Positions 42,850-52,620 of a stretch of DNA of 64,000 nt are shown here, one piece after another. The stretch comes from Eurosta solidaginis (taxonomy: Eukaryota > Arthropoda > Insecta > Diptera > Tephritidae): assembly GCF_040869045.1 (NCBI RefSeq), contig NW_027136912.1, positions 682,001 through 746,000 on the forward strand, read 5' to 3'. The notes below the pieces were generated by a model. It was not told the origin of the DNA, made no database searches, and was given only the letters and a program-made list of their open reading frames with translations. Numbering within the stretch: position 1 is the first letter of the stretch; every line of letters starts with the position of its first letter. Position numbers and translations under genes: made by a program.

Positions 42850-43210
42850 AAAAAATTAGTGTAAGGCGCGATAACCTCCGAAAAGATTGAAGAGGCCGAG
42901 CTTCTCTTCCAATTTGCGTCGTGCTCCTCTTGATTTTCTCTACAAATTGGCCGAACGGGGCCTGCATGTTTTATGCCGTCTACGAACGGCATCTGCAAGG
43001 CAGATGAATTTTCACTGAGAACTTTTCAAGGCAGACATATACCCGGAGTACTTGCCAAACATTGCCGAGGGTCGACCCCGCTTGGAAAAATGTTCTTCTA
43101 ATTGACAAACCTTTTTTCTAAAATTTTGATGTCGCTTTGCCCGGAGTGTGAAACAAGGGCATAAGGTGTGGTAGGCGTAGCACGCTACCATTAAACCACG
43201 GTGGCCGCCA
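42850..43210 (-). mobile_element. tRNA-derived SINE, copy 3
   Basis: The minus strand opens GGCGGCCACCGTGGTTTAAT with box A (TTTAATGGTAGCGTGC), a weakened box B region (CTTGTTTCACACTCCGGG), the TCGGCAATGTTTGGCAAG body and the CGGAGGTTATCGCGCCTTAC 3' part. Colinear with copy 1 at roughly 85 percent by eye. No clear target duplication in the low-complexity flanks. Confidence 0.87.
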
Positions 43211-43401
43211 ACTAATATACTTCAATTTAATTTAATTGAACTAAATTAAATTAAATTTGATTTAACTAGATTAAATTGAATTAAACGAAATTAAATTAGA
43301 TACGATTGATTGAATTAAAAATTTAATTATATTTAAAAAGTGAAGTATATATAATAACATGAAAAAATGTTATTATGTTAAAGAAAAAAAAATAATAATA
43401 T

Positions 43402-43943
43402 TGTACCGAATTTACTGCAAGTCCTCTTATTTGCAACCTTCTGCTAAGTTCGAATCACTAAATTGTTGAATAAATAACTCCAATATTTAATAATTCAAAA
43501 TGACCTTTATTAAAGTACTTCACAATAAATAACTCTATTATTGCCCGACAGATTGCGTGCTTAATCAAAACTGATTGTAGCGCCTCTTTTGTTGGTGCTT
43601 TTATACTCTGTGATTTCCTCGTGGCATCTTCTAGGCGCTTCCAAAATTTACTTAGTTACTATAATTATAACTACAGATGCATGTATATAGCTTCTCATAT
43701 GCGCGTGTATTTGTTAGCGACACTTCCACAATTACAATTGCATACTTTTGGGAGCATCTCAGATAAGATATCTGCATGTGTTTGTGCATCTCTTCTCCGC
43801 TGCGTGTACGTACATATGTGTAGACATAATGATTTATTCGTTTATGTAGATACGTAATTGATTTATGGTTGTGCATACAGTCACTGCTTAGCATCGGCTT
43901 AGAGATGACACTATCCCTTAGTGTTGCTAATATTCGTAACAAC
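43402..43943 (-). mobile_element. solo LTR, minus orientation, in the AATTA tract
   Basis: The plus strand runs from TGTACCGAATTTACTGC to GCTAATATTCGTAACAAC. In its own orientation it has GAGTATAAAAGCACC and the CTTTAATAAAGGTCATTTT polyadenylation region. ATAT lies at 43398-43401 and again at 43944-43947, after two extra bases. It resembles 6592-7138 throughout. Confidence 0.82.
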
Positions 43944-44269
43944 ATATAGTAGAAAAAACATAAAATCAAGTAAAAAAATTTACTTAAACGAAATCAAATT
44001 AAATCACATTAAATTAAAATAAATGGAATTACATAAAATGAAAATTAATATAAATTAAATTAAATTGAATTGAATTTTATTTAATTTGAATAAGTTAAAC
44101 TAAATGAAATGAAATTAAATGAAATGAAATTAAATTTAATTAAATCAAAATAAATTAAACTAAATTAAATGAAATATAATTAAACTTAAATAAATTAAAT
44201 TTAACTAAATTATATTAATTTAAATTTAATTAAATTAAGCTTACCTAAATCTAATTCGACTGAATTAAT

Positions 44270-44335
44270 AAATAAGCGAAGCTCGGCACTAAATTCTTCG
44301 GATGTAATCGCGCCTTACATTTATTTATTTATTCT
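44270..44335 (+). mobile_element. tRNA-derived SINE 3' end (remnant)
   Basis: GCGAAGCTCGGC, TTCTTCGGATGTAATCGCGC and CTTACATTTATTTATTT match the 3' end of the SINE family, in plus orientation; the head is missing. Confidence 0.75.
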
Positions 44336-44394
44336 AAATTAATTAAACTAAATTCAATTAAGATAAACTAAGTTATATTAAATCTTTTTTATCA

Positions 44395-44645
44395 AATATT
44401 TTTTCATTTATAATCGAAAATATTATAATATGTTATCAATATGCTATAGGATTGTTATCAATTTCTTATTGCAGTGTTATCGGAATGTTATCGACTTGTT
44501 ATTAAAAAGTTATCGACTACCTACCGGAAAGTTATACATGCATTAAAAGGCTATCAATTTGTTTTAGGAAAGCTATACATTTATTATGGGATTGTTATGG
44601 AGCGGTTATCGATTTCTTTTTGTTTTTATCGGCCTATTGATAAAT
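44395..44645. repeat. TATCGAT-type minisatellite, left part
   Basis: Units such as GTTATCGACTTGTTATT and GTTATCGATTTCTTTTTG. The array resumes at 46859 beyond the nested elements. Confidence 0.72.
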
Positions 44646-44987
44646 GATGCAAGGTTCGATTGGAGCTCAAGGTCAGAAACAATAATTTTTATGTAATGAT
44701 AATTATTGTTTTTTTAATTTTTCTATAATTGAAAAATTGTATTTTGTTTTTGGAACAGTAAGTAGAAAATTTTTCAGACACCTTGCCGCCGTTTTTGGTT
44801 ACGTATACGCCGTGGTATACGCGCGCGTTGCTTTGTGCGTTGGCTCGTTCACTTTGCTCGTTTATAAATAGCCAACATTAATGAAAAGTGTGTGAAGTAT
44901 TAAATTTCTACTTGTCATAGCTGTGCAGATAGATCAATTTCGAATAATTATAGAAAAATTAAAAAAACAATAATTGTCATTAGAAGC

Positions 44988-46817
44988 AAGTAAGGAAGGC
45001 TGAGTTCGGGTGTAACCGAACATTACATACTCAGCTGAGAGCTTTGGAAACAAAATAAGGGAAAATCACCATTTAGCAAAATTAACCTAGGGTAACCTTC
45101 CGTTGGAAGGACCAGGTGGAAAACGATTTAAACTCCCTTGGTGTGACCAATTGGCGCCGGTTGGCGGAGCGAAGGAGCGACTGGCGCGCCTTGTTGGACG
45201 GCCATAACCGTTTAGACGGTTAAGCGCCAATTAAGTAAGTAAGTAACCCTAGAATGTGTTTGTATGACACGTGTATCAAATGGAAGGTATTAAAGATTAT
45301 TCTAAGAGGGAGGGGACCATAGTTCTATAGGTGGACGCCATTTAGGGATGTCGCCATAAAAGTGGACCAGGGGTGACTCTAAAATGTGTTTGTATGATAT
45401 GGATATCAAATTAAAGGTATTAATGAGGGTTTTAAAAGGGAGTGGTGGTAGTTGTATATGTGAAGGCGTTTTCGAGATATCGACCAAAATGTGGACCAGG
45501 TTGACCCAGAACATCATCTATTGGGTACCGCTAATTTATTTATATATGTAATACCACGAACAGTATTCCTGCCATAATTCCAAGGACTTTTGATATCGCC
45601 CTGCAGAACTTTTTCATTTTCTTCTACTTAATATGGTAGGTGTCACACCCATTTTACAAAGTTTTATTCTAAAGTCAAAATATAACCAATCCAATTACCA
45701 TGTTTCATCCCTTTTTTCGTATGTGGTATAGAATTATGGCATTTTTTTCATTTTTCGTAATTTTCGATATCGAAAAAGTGGGCGTGGTCATAGTCGGATT
45801 TCGGCCATCTTTTGCACAAATACAAAGTGAGTTCAGATAAGTACGTGAACTGACTTTAGTAAAGATATATCGATTTTTGCTCAAGTTATCGTGTTAACGG
45901 CCGAGCGGAAGGACAGACGGTCGGCTGTCTTTAAAAACTGGGCGTGACTTCAACCGATTCCGCCCTTTTTCACAGAAAGGAGTTATCCTCCTCTAAGCCC
46001 CTATCAAATTTCACAAGGATTGGTAAATTTTTGTTCGACTTATAGCATTAAAAGTATCCTAGACAAATTAAATGAAAAAGGGCGGAGCCACGCCCATTTT
46101 GAAATTTTCTTTTATTTTGTTACACCATATCATTACTGGGGTTGAATCTTGACATAATTTTCTTATATACTGTGAAGATATTAAATTTTATGTTAAAATT
46201 TAACTTTGAACAACTTTTTTTTTTAAGTGGGCATGGTCGTACTCCGATTTTGCTAATTTTTATAAAGCATACATATAGTAATAGGGGTAACGTTCTAGCC
46301 AAATTTCGTAATGATATCTTCAACGACTGCCATATTACAGCTCGCAAAACTTTTAAATTACCTTCTTTTAAAAGTGGGCGGTGCCACGCCCATTGTCCAA
46401 AATTTTACTAATTTTCTATTCTGCGTCATAAGTTCAACTCACCTACCAAGCTTCATCGCTTTATCCGTCTTTGGTAATGAATTATCGCACTTGTTGTGTT
46501 TTTCGAAATTTTCGATACCGAAAAAGTGGGCGTGGTTATAGTCCGATTTCGTTCATTTTAAATAGCGATCTGAGATGAGTGCCCAGGAACCTACATACCA
46601 AATTTTATCAAGATACCTAAAATTTTACTCAAGTTATCGTTTTAATGGACGGACGGGCGGACGGACGGGCATGGCTCAAACAAATTTTTTGTTCGATACT
46701 GATGATTTTGATATATGGAAGTCTATATCTATCTCGATTCCTTTATACCTGTACAACCAACCGTTATCCAATCAAAGTTATTATACTCTGTGAGCTCTGC
46801 TCAACTGAGTATAAAAA
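44988..46817 (-). repeat. CCGTCC-family repeat, copy C (longest, near full length)
   Basis: Runs from GTAAGGAAGGCTGAGTTCGG to CTGCTCAACTGAGTATAAAA. The two ends share a weak inverted ATACTCAGYTGAG word. The interior is modular: two ~95-bp units with TGGACCAG...GATATCAAA (45240-45500), then GTGGGCGTGGT blocks at about 45778, 46225, 46372 and 46525, and GGACGGACGGGC at 46645. No ORF of its own. A 145-bp LINE tail interrupts it at 45098-45242. Confidence 0.82.
45098..45242 (+). mobile_element. RTE-like LINE 3' terminal insertion
   Basis: Codes for the last residues seen at 48134-48260 (NDLNSLGVTNWRRLAE, LLDGHNRLDG), then CGCCAATTAAGTAAGTAAGT. Flanked by GTAACC at 45092-45097 and 45243-45248. 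A severely 5'-truncated insertion of the same family as 48111-49764. Confidence 0.85.
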
Positions 46818-46858
46818 GTTTTGTTTCTGGCCTTGAGCTCGAATCGAACCTTCCATCG

Positions 46859-46980
46859 GTTATCGATTTCTTTATCAAAAATGTATCGATTTTCTATTGA
46901 AACGTTATCGATTTCTTAGAAAAATGTTACTTGTTTGTTATCGGTATGTAATCGATTTGTTTACGATGACTCTTCCGCTT
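46859..46980. repeat. TATCGAT-type minisatellite, right part
   Basis: TTATCGATTTCTTTATC, ATGTATCGATTTTCTATTG and TTGTTATCGGTATGTAATCG units, continuing the array that stops at 44645. Confidence 0.7.
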
Positions 46981-47956
46981 ATTATGATATAGATACCAAT
47001 AAAACTTTAATGTAAAATCGATGCCGAATATGTAACCCTTCTATGGCAAGATGATAAGAAGAAACCAGTAAGAAGCCAATGACTCCGTAATAGAAAGCCG
47101 ATTATAAGCCCACAAGTCAACGACAATTATTCGCTAGTGATAATAAGTCAATTTTTAAACCATATGTGTTGTTACCAATAAGGAGTCCTCGATGCTTTTC
47201 TCAAATAGCTCGGATAAATTTTTTCCGGTTAAGTAACCTCTGTTGTGTGTTAACTTCATCTTTGGGTGCGTTCTAGTTTGCTTAAAAAATAAGTTTTTAG
47301 ACGTCACTTGTATGTTTACACATCGAACTTCACAAGTGATCACACCTCTTTTTATTATATTTGCTTTAACAACAAATAAGTCATCAAAACAATAGCTCAT
47401 CCTCAATAAAATAAATAGCATTGATTTAATTTTTATTCCCCTCTATTATATTAACAATTAAACTGAGCCACGTATTGCCTCACTAAATATTTATGACTTA
47501 TTTTAGTTGAAACAAATAATTCAATAGCTTTTCATATCATTTGTGTATGAATCAAATTGATTTACTTGGTTCAGTGACTAATTTTAATTGTAATATTCCA
47601 TTTTGCGATGGAAATAATTGTTTTGACAGCTTTTTTAATAGTACTAAAATTAAATATAAACAACTGTAAGAGCTACATTTGTATAGATTTGAGTATAATG
47701 CGCGCTTAATCTGTTAATTAGCATTGAACGAAAGCGGAAGCAGTGTTGCATTTGTGATTTATATAAATAGTACATGTATAGATATATGTGAGGTATATTG
47801 AAGGTTATAGTTTAATGAACTATAGTTTTTTTGAACTCGATTATAAAAAGGAAATAATTAATTATGTTGAATTTTTCAGATCGTGGGTTTACATCGATTT
47901 TTTTAAATAAATTTTTCATTTAAATTTACGCAAATAATGTGTAAAAATGTTTTATC
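46981..47956. other. no gene recognised
   Basis: AT-rich. An 88-codon minus frame (47155-47421) has a varied, protein-like composition (FVVKANIIKRGVITCEVRCV) but no family I can name. Confidence 0.4.
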
Positions 47957-48133
47957 AAATAAATAAAATAATTAAAAAAAAGTTTTAAGTTAAACGGTTT
48001 TATTGAAAACAATACTTACATGAAGTTATAATAATACTAAAAGCTAGAAAATAATTAGGTAGGTCCTAGGTACTAGTCGTCACACTCCTCATCAATCTAG
48101 GGCGTTGATCTTATTTACTTACTTAATTGGCGC

Positions 48134-48532
48134 TTAACCGTCTAAACGGTTATGGCCGTCCAACATGGCGCACCAATTACTCCTTTGCTCCAACAACCGG
48201 CGCCAGTTGGTCACACCAAGGGAGTTTAAATCGTTTTCCACCTGGTCCTTCCAACGGAGTGGGAGCTGCCCTCTACCTCTGCTTCCATAGGCGGGTTCCG
48301 ATAGAAACACTTTCTTGACCGTAGCATCATCATTCATTCGCATAGCATCGTCCAGCCAGCGCAGCCGCTGCATTTTAATTCGATGGATTATGTTGATGTC
48401 TGCATATAGCTCGTACAGCTCATCATTAAATCTTTTTCGGTACTCGCCATCGCCAACGCGTATAGGTCCATAAATCTTTTGAAGAACTTTTCTCTCGAAC
48501 ACTCCCAAAGCCGCTTCATCTGCTGTTGTCAT
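48134..48532 (-). pseudogene. RTE-like LINE pol C-terminal domain
   Basis: 133 codons. FERKVLQKIYGPIRVGDGEY, RFNDELYELYADINIIHRIK, MQRLRWLDDAMRMNDDATVK and RGQLPLRWKDQVENDLNSLG, ending NRLDG and a stop at 48134. This arginine-rich tail domain is a hallmark of the family. The same terminal residues occur in the 145-bp insertion at 45098-45242. Confidence 0.88.
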
Positions 48533-48598
48533 GGCCCATACTTCTGCCCCATATAGCAGGACGGGTACGATAACTGACTTGTAGAGTACGATTTTCGT

Positions 48599-49018
48599 TC
48601 ACCGAGATAGGACTTTACTTTTCAATTGCCTACCTAGTCCAAAGTAGCATTTATTGGCAAGATTGATTCTTCGCTCGATTTCAGTGCTGATGTTGTTGCT
48701 AGTGTTTATGCTGGTTCCCAAATAAACGAAGTCTTTTACTATTTCGAAATTATGGCTGCCAACAGTAGCGTGGTTGCCAAGGCGCATATGCGCTGACTCT
48801 TTGCTCGATGGCAGCAGGTACTTCGTTTTGTCCTCATTCACCATCAAACCCATCTTTACCGCTTCTTTTTCCAGTTTGGAGTAAGCAGAACTAACAGCAC
48901 GGGTTTTTAGGCCGATGATATCAATGTCATCAGCATATGCCAGTAATTGCACGCTTTTATAGTATATTGTTCCAGTGCGGTTAAGTTCTGCAGCTAGTAT
49001 AATTTTCTCCAGCATCAA
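48599..49018 (-). pseudogene. RTE-like RT, catalytic YADD and thumb
   Basis: 140 codons. LLAYADDIDIIGLKTRAV at residues 25-42 has both catalytic aspartates (D30, D31). It is followed by AVKMGLMVNEDKTKYLLPSS and the FVYLGTSINTSNNISTEIER block, then RINLANKCYFGLGRQLKS. The active-site box is intact, but the frame is separated from the upstream palm by a frameshift and from the C-terminus by another near 48560. Confidence 0.88.
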
Positions 49019-49064
49019 ATTAAAGAAATCGCACGATAGGGGGTCACCCTGTCTGAAACCTCGT

Positions 49065-49757
49065 TTAGTTTCGAACGTCTCGGAGAGGTCTTTCCCAATT
49101 CTGACTGAGCTGATGGGTGTTGCTCAACGTCATTTTGCACAGCCGTATAAGTTTTGCGGGGAAACCAAATTCAGACAAAGCGGCATATAGGCAGCTCCTT
49201 TTCGTGCTGTCGAAGGCGGCTTCAAAGTCGACGAAGGGGTGATGTGTGTCAATTCTCTTTTCACGGGTTTTTTGCAAGATTTGGCACATTGCGAAAATCT
49301 GATCGATGTTAGATTTATCAGGTCTGAAGCCCGCCCATATTTTGCTAAGAAATTGCTGCATGCGCCTTACCAACTCCTCACCGCCGTACTTGAATAGCTC
49401 CGATGGCAATCCATCAGCGCCCACGGCCTTGTTGTTTTTCAATCTAGTTATTGCTATTCTAACTTCGTCATGATCAGGCGGAGGGACATATATTCCATCA
49501 TCATCGGTTGCGGGATCGGCTTCTTCATCTCTGCGCGGTGAATTGCTGCCTCCATTTAAGAGAGCAGAGAAGTGTTCCCTCCATAATCTAACTCCTCTTT
49601 GGACATCAATTACAAGGTCGCCGTTTTCGTTCCTACAGGAGTTTGCCCCGGTCTTAAAACCTTCCGTCTGTCGCCGTATTTTTTGGTAAAATTTTCGGGT
49701 GTTATTCCTGGTGGCTAGCAGCTCAAGCTCCTCGCACTATACCAACGCTTTCATTTA
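49065..49757 (-). pseudogene. RTE-like RT, fingers and first palm motif
   Basis: Reading from 49757: RKFYQKIRRQTEGFKTGANS, a linker with DGIYVPPPDHDEVRIAI, then NNKAVGADGLPSELFKYGGE (the GxDGxP block), SKIWAGFRPDKSN and HHPFVDFEAAFDSTKR, with the catalytic Asp of the FVDFEAAFD motif. The frame is lost after NTHQLSQNWERPL at about 49100, just before the GDxLS/LF block. Confidence 0.82.
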
Positions 49758-49915
49758 ATTGTCTGATCAACGCCCTAGATTAATGAGGAGTGCGATGACT
49801 AATACCTAGGATCTACCTAATTATTTTCTAGATTTAAGTATTATTATGACTTCATGTAAGTATTATTTTCAATAAAACCGTTTAACTTAAAACTTTTTTT
49901 TATTATTTTATTTTC

Positions 49916-50470
49916 AAGTTTTTAGTCTTTATTAATTGCCTATTATAATCTCATTCTATTTAGCTCATTTAGTGACTCATTATTACACGGCACCTTTCCT
50001 GACAATTTGTTACAATTTAAGTCCTCAATACATAATCAGTCCAAAGGCTTTACTCGACTCTGCGCCACGTATTCTAAGCCATCCTCGAACTCAAAAATAT
50101 TTTGATGTCACTTGAACCGGACTATATGTAATATTTGTTCCAAATATGAGCCAAATCGGACATCATAGGCCGCTTTCTATTCATATATGTATTATGTGTT
50201 TCAAAAATATAAACTTTTTTAAAATCTCGATCCTGAATTTTTGAAATATTTCGATCTATGCCACACCTGCCGTATCGAGTTTTTTTTCTAATTATTGCAT
50301 TGTCATCAGTTTCTGAATTATATTCCAAGTTTCAAGCTTGTAGCTTAGCGGGAAGTTACTTAAATTTCAATTTAAAAAAATCGTGCCGGCTAGCTAGCCA
50401 AGTCAAGCTAAATAAAACCATTTAAAAAAGCTTAGGAGTATTACTGTGCTACTTACTTTGCACGGAGTTG
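49916..50470. other. non-coding dispersed repeat-like sequence
   Basis: 50040-50345 has the CCAAATATGAGCCAAATCGG and GTGTTTCAAAAATATAAAC style seen in dispersed fly repeats, with no ORF support. I cannot name the family. Confidence 0.4.
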
Positions 50471-50474
50471 TTAT

Positions 50475-51415
50475 CCCGGATAGGGATTATTGGTTGAAAG
50501 GGCCGCAGGACTGAGCGATAGGCTACAGATATGTATGCTGACGGATCCAAACTGGATAAAAAGGTGGCCAGCGGGATCTTTGCACCTCACCTAGGGTGGC
50601 ATCTATCCTTTAACCTACCCGATTATTGCAGCGGCTTTCAGGCGAAGGTGGGTGCTACCAATGAGGCCGCTGATCACCTGAGAAATGCTATTCACGGCTA
50701 TAATCAAATTCGCATTTACTCTGAGACCCAGACTGCACTAAAAGCGCTGGGATTGTTCACATGTAAGTTCAGGACAGTGGAGGAGTGCCGCAAATCTCTT
50801 AAGAGATCGCTGAGCAAACTTCCCTCAGTTGGTATGGGTACCTGGATACTTGGATATATCGGGCAATGAGATGGCTGACGAACTTGTAAGAGGGGACACA
50901 ACCGTTCTGCTTTCGGCATCCTGGAAGGGACTGAGCATGCCGCTCGCTACCTGAAAGCTCAATTTGAAAGAGATCTTCCTTAGGGAAGCGGTTTTGAGAT
51001 GAAGCAATCTGGAATCCTGCTTCCAAACTAAGCTCGTGTGGCCTGAATGGGACGCGAGAGGTACAAGAAGTCTCCTTATTCTTGAAAGCTGGGGAATATC
51101 TCTGGTGGTTGGACTTACAATCGGCCACATGGCAAACCGGAAGCATGCCCAATGGCTGGGTGCTCCCTATAATGCTTACTGTTAGAGCCGCAAAGACGAA
51201 GAGGAAATAGAAACAGTCACGCATTTTCTGTGCGATTGTGCTGCTCTTTTTGAAAATCTTTGTGATCTGGCTAAGGTGGAAGCTAAGAAATTCCTGACAT
51301 TTGATGAATCGACCTATTGGTTTGAGCAGGGAAGATATCCGCGTGGTAGCACAATGAGACTTTTGTGGGCCTAAGTGCACTGGGGCTCTCACCGGTGGTC
51401 ACTCTAACCTAACTT
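50475..51415 (+). pseudogene. LINE RNase H and C-terminal domain (LOA/I-type)
   Basis: 50531-50869 encodes the RNase H start (MYADGSKLDKKVASGIFAPH, where TDGS is ADGS but keeps Asp), FQAKVGATNEAADHLRNAI, IRIYSETQTALKALG (YSDSQ changed to YSETQ), and RTVEECRKSLKRSL. Frameshifts follow, then DISGNEMADELVRG, SLLILESWGISLVVGLTIGH, AQWLGAPYNAYC and ETVTHFLCDCAALFENLC. It ends near a TAACCTAACTTAACC tail. The active site is altered and frames are broken. Confidence 0.8.
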
Positions 51416-52315
51416 AACCTATTAACTTTGCTACGTTAGCAGCACTTTACTCTAGGACTAAGTATACATATATAGAGATTAACTGCATTTTCGTACTCAA
51501 CAATTTATTGCCAATCAAAGTCACACTTTTCGGTTTTGTTAAAGATACTTTATTGACATTCTGAAATCAGGGAATTTGAACAATCTCTTAACTACATAAA
51601 CATACGAAAGCTAAAACCAAATTTTAATGCTAGGCGGCGCTTCAGCGTATTTTTATTAAATTTGTAGTAGAAAGTGATCCACAAGGTCCTAGCGTTTGTT
51701 ATTTAAAATCTCGCTGATATGGCCTGACATACCAACAACTAAGACAGTTATATTTATATAAAGTAGATAGCCATAAACATTACACCTATTCGTATGTTAT
51801 AACAGAACGAGTTGTCCGTTGAATGGACCAGGTTAGGTTAGGTTGCAGTGACACAAAACACAGCAAATTAGAGATATACACTTAGGCCAGCTTGCCCATT
51901 GTGATACTTCCGAATAAGCGTATGACTGTCCTCCTTTATACAAGTGCAACCAATTTATCCGTAGAATGTGATGCAGCATGCGTTCAGCTAAGGTAGGCCG
52001 AAGCTTCGCTGAAATGTCTACCAACGGTTTCTACAGACAACTATTGAAATCAATACGGCACCAAAAGAAGACATTCGTTGGATTTCTCTGCTTAATCGTG
52101 AACGATTATTACTTAAAACCAACATAGTTCAGTCTTCATTTATGTAAGGTCACGTTTGTAGTTACTCCTCATATCTGGGGTTTCGTGTCGCTCTGGAATT
52201 CGAATGGAGAAAAATTTTCTATGGAGAGAGTCGGAACAGTATAATTTGAGTAACGTTATGTAATATCTCCATTAAAAATTTTCTAAATTTCTGTTACACC
52301 TTCCTTAGACTTAAT
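51416..52315. other. no gene seen
   Basis: AT-rich, with a GGTTAGGTTAGGTTG patch at 51831-51845 that resembles LINE-tail debris. Nothing coding. Confidence 0.5.
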
Positions 52316-52319
52316 ATAT

Positions 52320-52620
52320 CGTTACGAAGCTCAGGAAATTCTTGATTATTCCGCACCTTCTGTTATCGTTCGAATCGCTCTACTGTCGAAGAAATAACTT
52401 AGATATTCAGTATATCAAAATGTTTTTTATTTAAAACACTACTTTGTAGTAGTACTTAAGAATTAAATAAGTCGCGTAGGTCACTTACAACGTTGTAACA
52501 TCGAATGATTCATTATTAACTATGTCTCAGCTTTCGCTGTTTTTATACTCACAGTTGCCGCCTTTGCCTATTGCTCGGCAAATTTCCTTACTAAGGTACT
52601 TAACTAAGTGCATACTGCTT
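52320..52620 (-). mobile_element. diverged LTR piece, minus orientation
   Basis: CGTTACGAAGCTCAGGAAAT, CCTTCTGTTATCGTTCGAAT, CTGTCGAAGAAATAACTTAG and TCAGCTTTCGCTGTTTTTATACTC parallel the 3' half of the LTR family in reverse. It lies directly after an AATATAT run and is lost past about 52620. Confidence 0.65.

Larger units (their letters stand above)
42370..44390. repeat. AATTA/TTTAA-type simple-sequence tract (interrupted)
   Basis: About 1.1 kb of degenerate pentamer-like AATTAAATTA and its complement: 42370-42850, 43211-43397, 43970-44270 and 44336-44390. The base composition is almost pure A+T. It hosts a SINE, a solo LTR and a SINE 3' end, which suggests a tolerant or preferred target. 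Confidence 0.85.
44645..46858. mobile_element. small foldback element (about 385 bp) split by the CCGTCC repeat
   Basis: Outer arms GATGCAAGGTTCGATTGGAG (44646) and its inverse CGAATCGAACCTTCCATC (46840-46857), with CTCAAGGTCAGAAAC / GTTTCTGGCCTTGAG next to them. Inner arms are 44693-44731 and 44946-44982, 37 bp with one or two mismatches around TTATTGTTTTTTTAATTTTT. The loop has a GC-richer patch (CGTATACGCCGTGGTATACG) and a TTTATAAATAG TATA-like word. The CCGTCC copy C sits in the right arm. Confidence 0.7.
48111..49764 (-). mobile_element. RTE-like non-LTR retrotransposon, 5'-truncated
   Basis: The minus strand starts inside the endonuclease-RT linker (CEELELLATRNNTRKFYQKI near 49735), passes through the RT and ends with the C-terminal domain, a short 3' UTR and AAGTAAGTAAATAA. 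Frames are broken at about 49060 and 48560. The FDFEAAFDS, YADDIDIIG and RLRWLDDAMRM motifs are those of a widespread arthropod LINE type. I lean to RTE-like, but the clade is uncertain. Confidence 0.85.
47957..49915. mobile_element. long inverted-repeat (hairpin) element interrupted at its centre
   Basis: Arms 47957-48110 and 49765-49915 are inverted complements at roughly 93 percent. The outer part is AAAAAAAAGTTTTAAGTTAA; the inner end is CTAGGGCGTTGATC / GATCAACGCCCTAG. Joined without the insert they make the palindrome GGGCGTTGATCAACGCCC. The insert is the LINE at 48111-49764, flanked by GATC on both sides. With no coding sequence of its own the host element is about 305 bp, a snapback MITE. 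Confidence 0.82.

Noticed and set aside
43652..43969. 105-codon minus frame
   Set aside because: Lies inside the solo LTR at 43402-43943; the similar LTRs elsewhere do not keep this frame.
47155..47421. 88-codon minus frame with protein-like composition
   Set aside because: No recognisable family, no exon partners and no splice context that I could identify; left as unexplained, not called a gene.
48127..48318. 63-codon plus frame
   Set aside because: Antisense to the LINE C-terminal domain, which has clear homology on the other strand.
50799..51392. 197-codon minus frame opposite the LINE RNase H fragment
   Set aside because: The plus strand carries the recognisable RNase H and cysteine-rich blocks, and the long antisense frame has no motif, so it is taken as a shadow.
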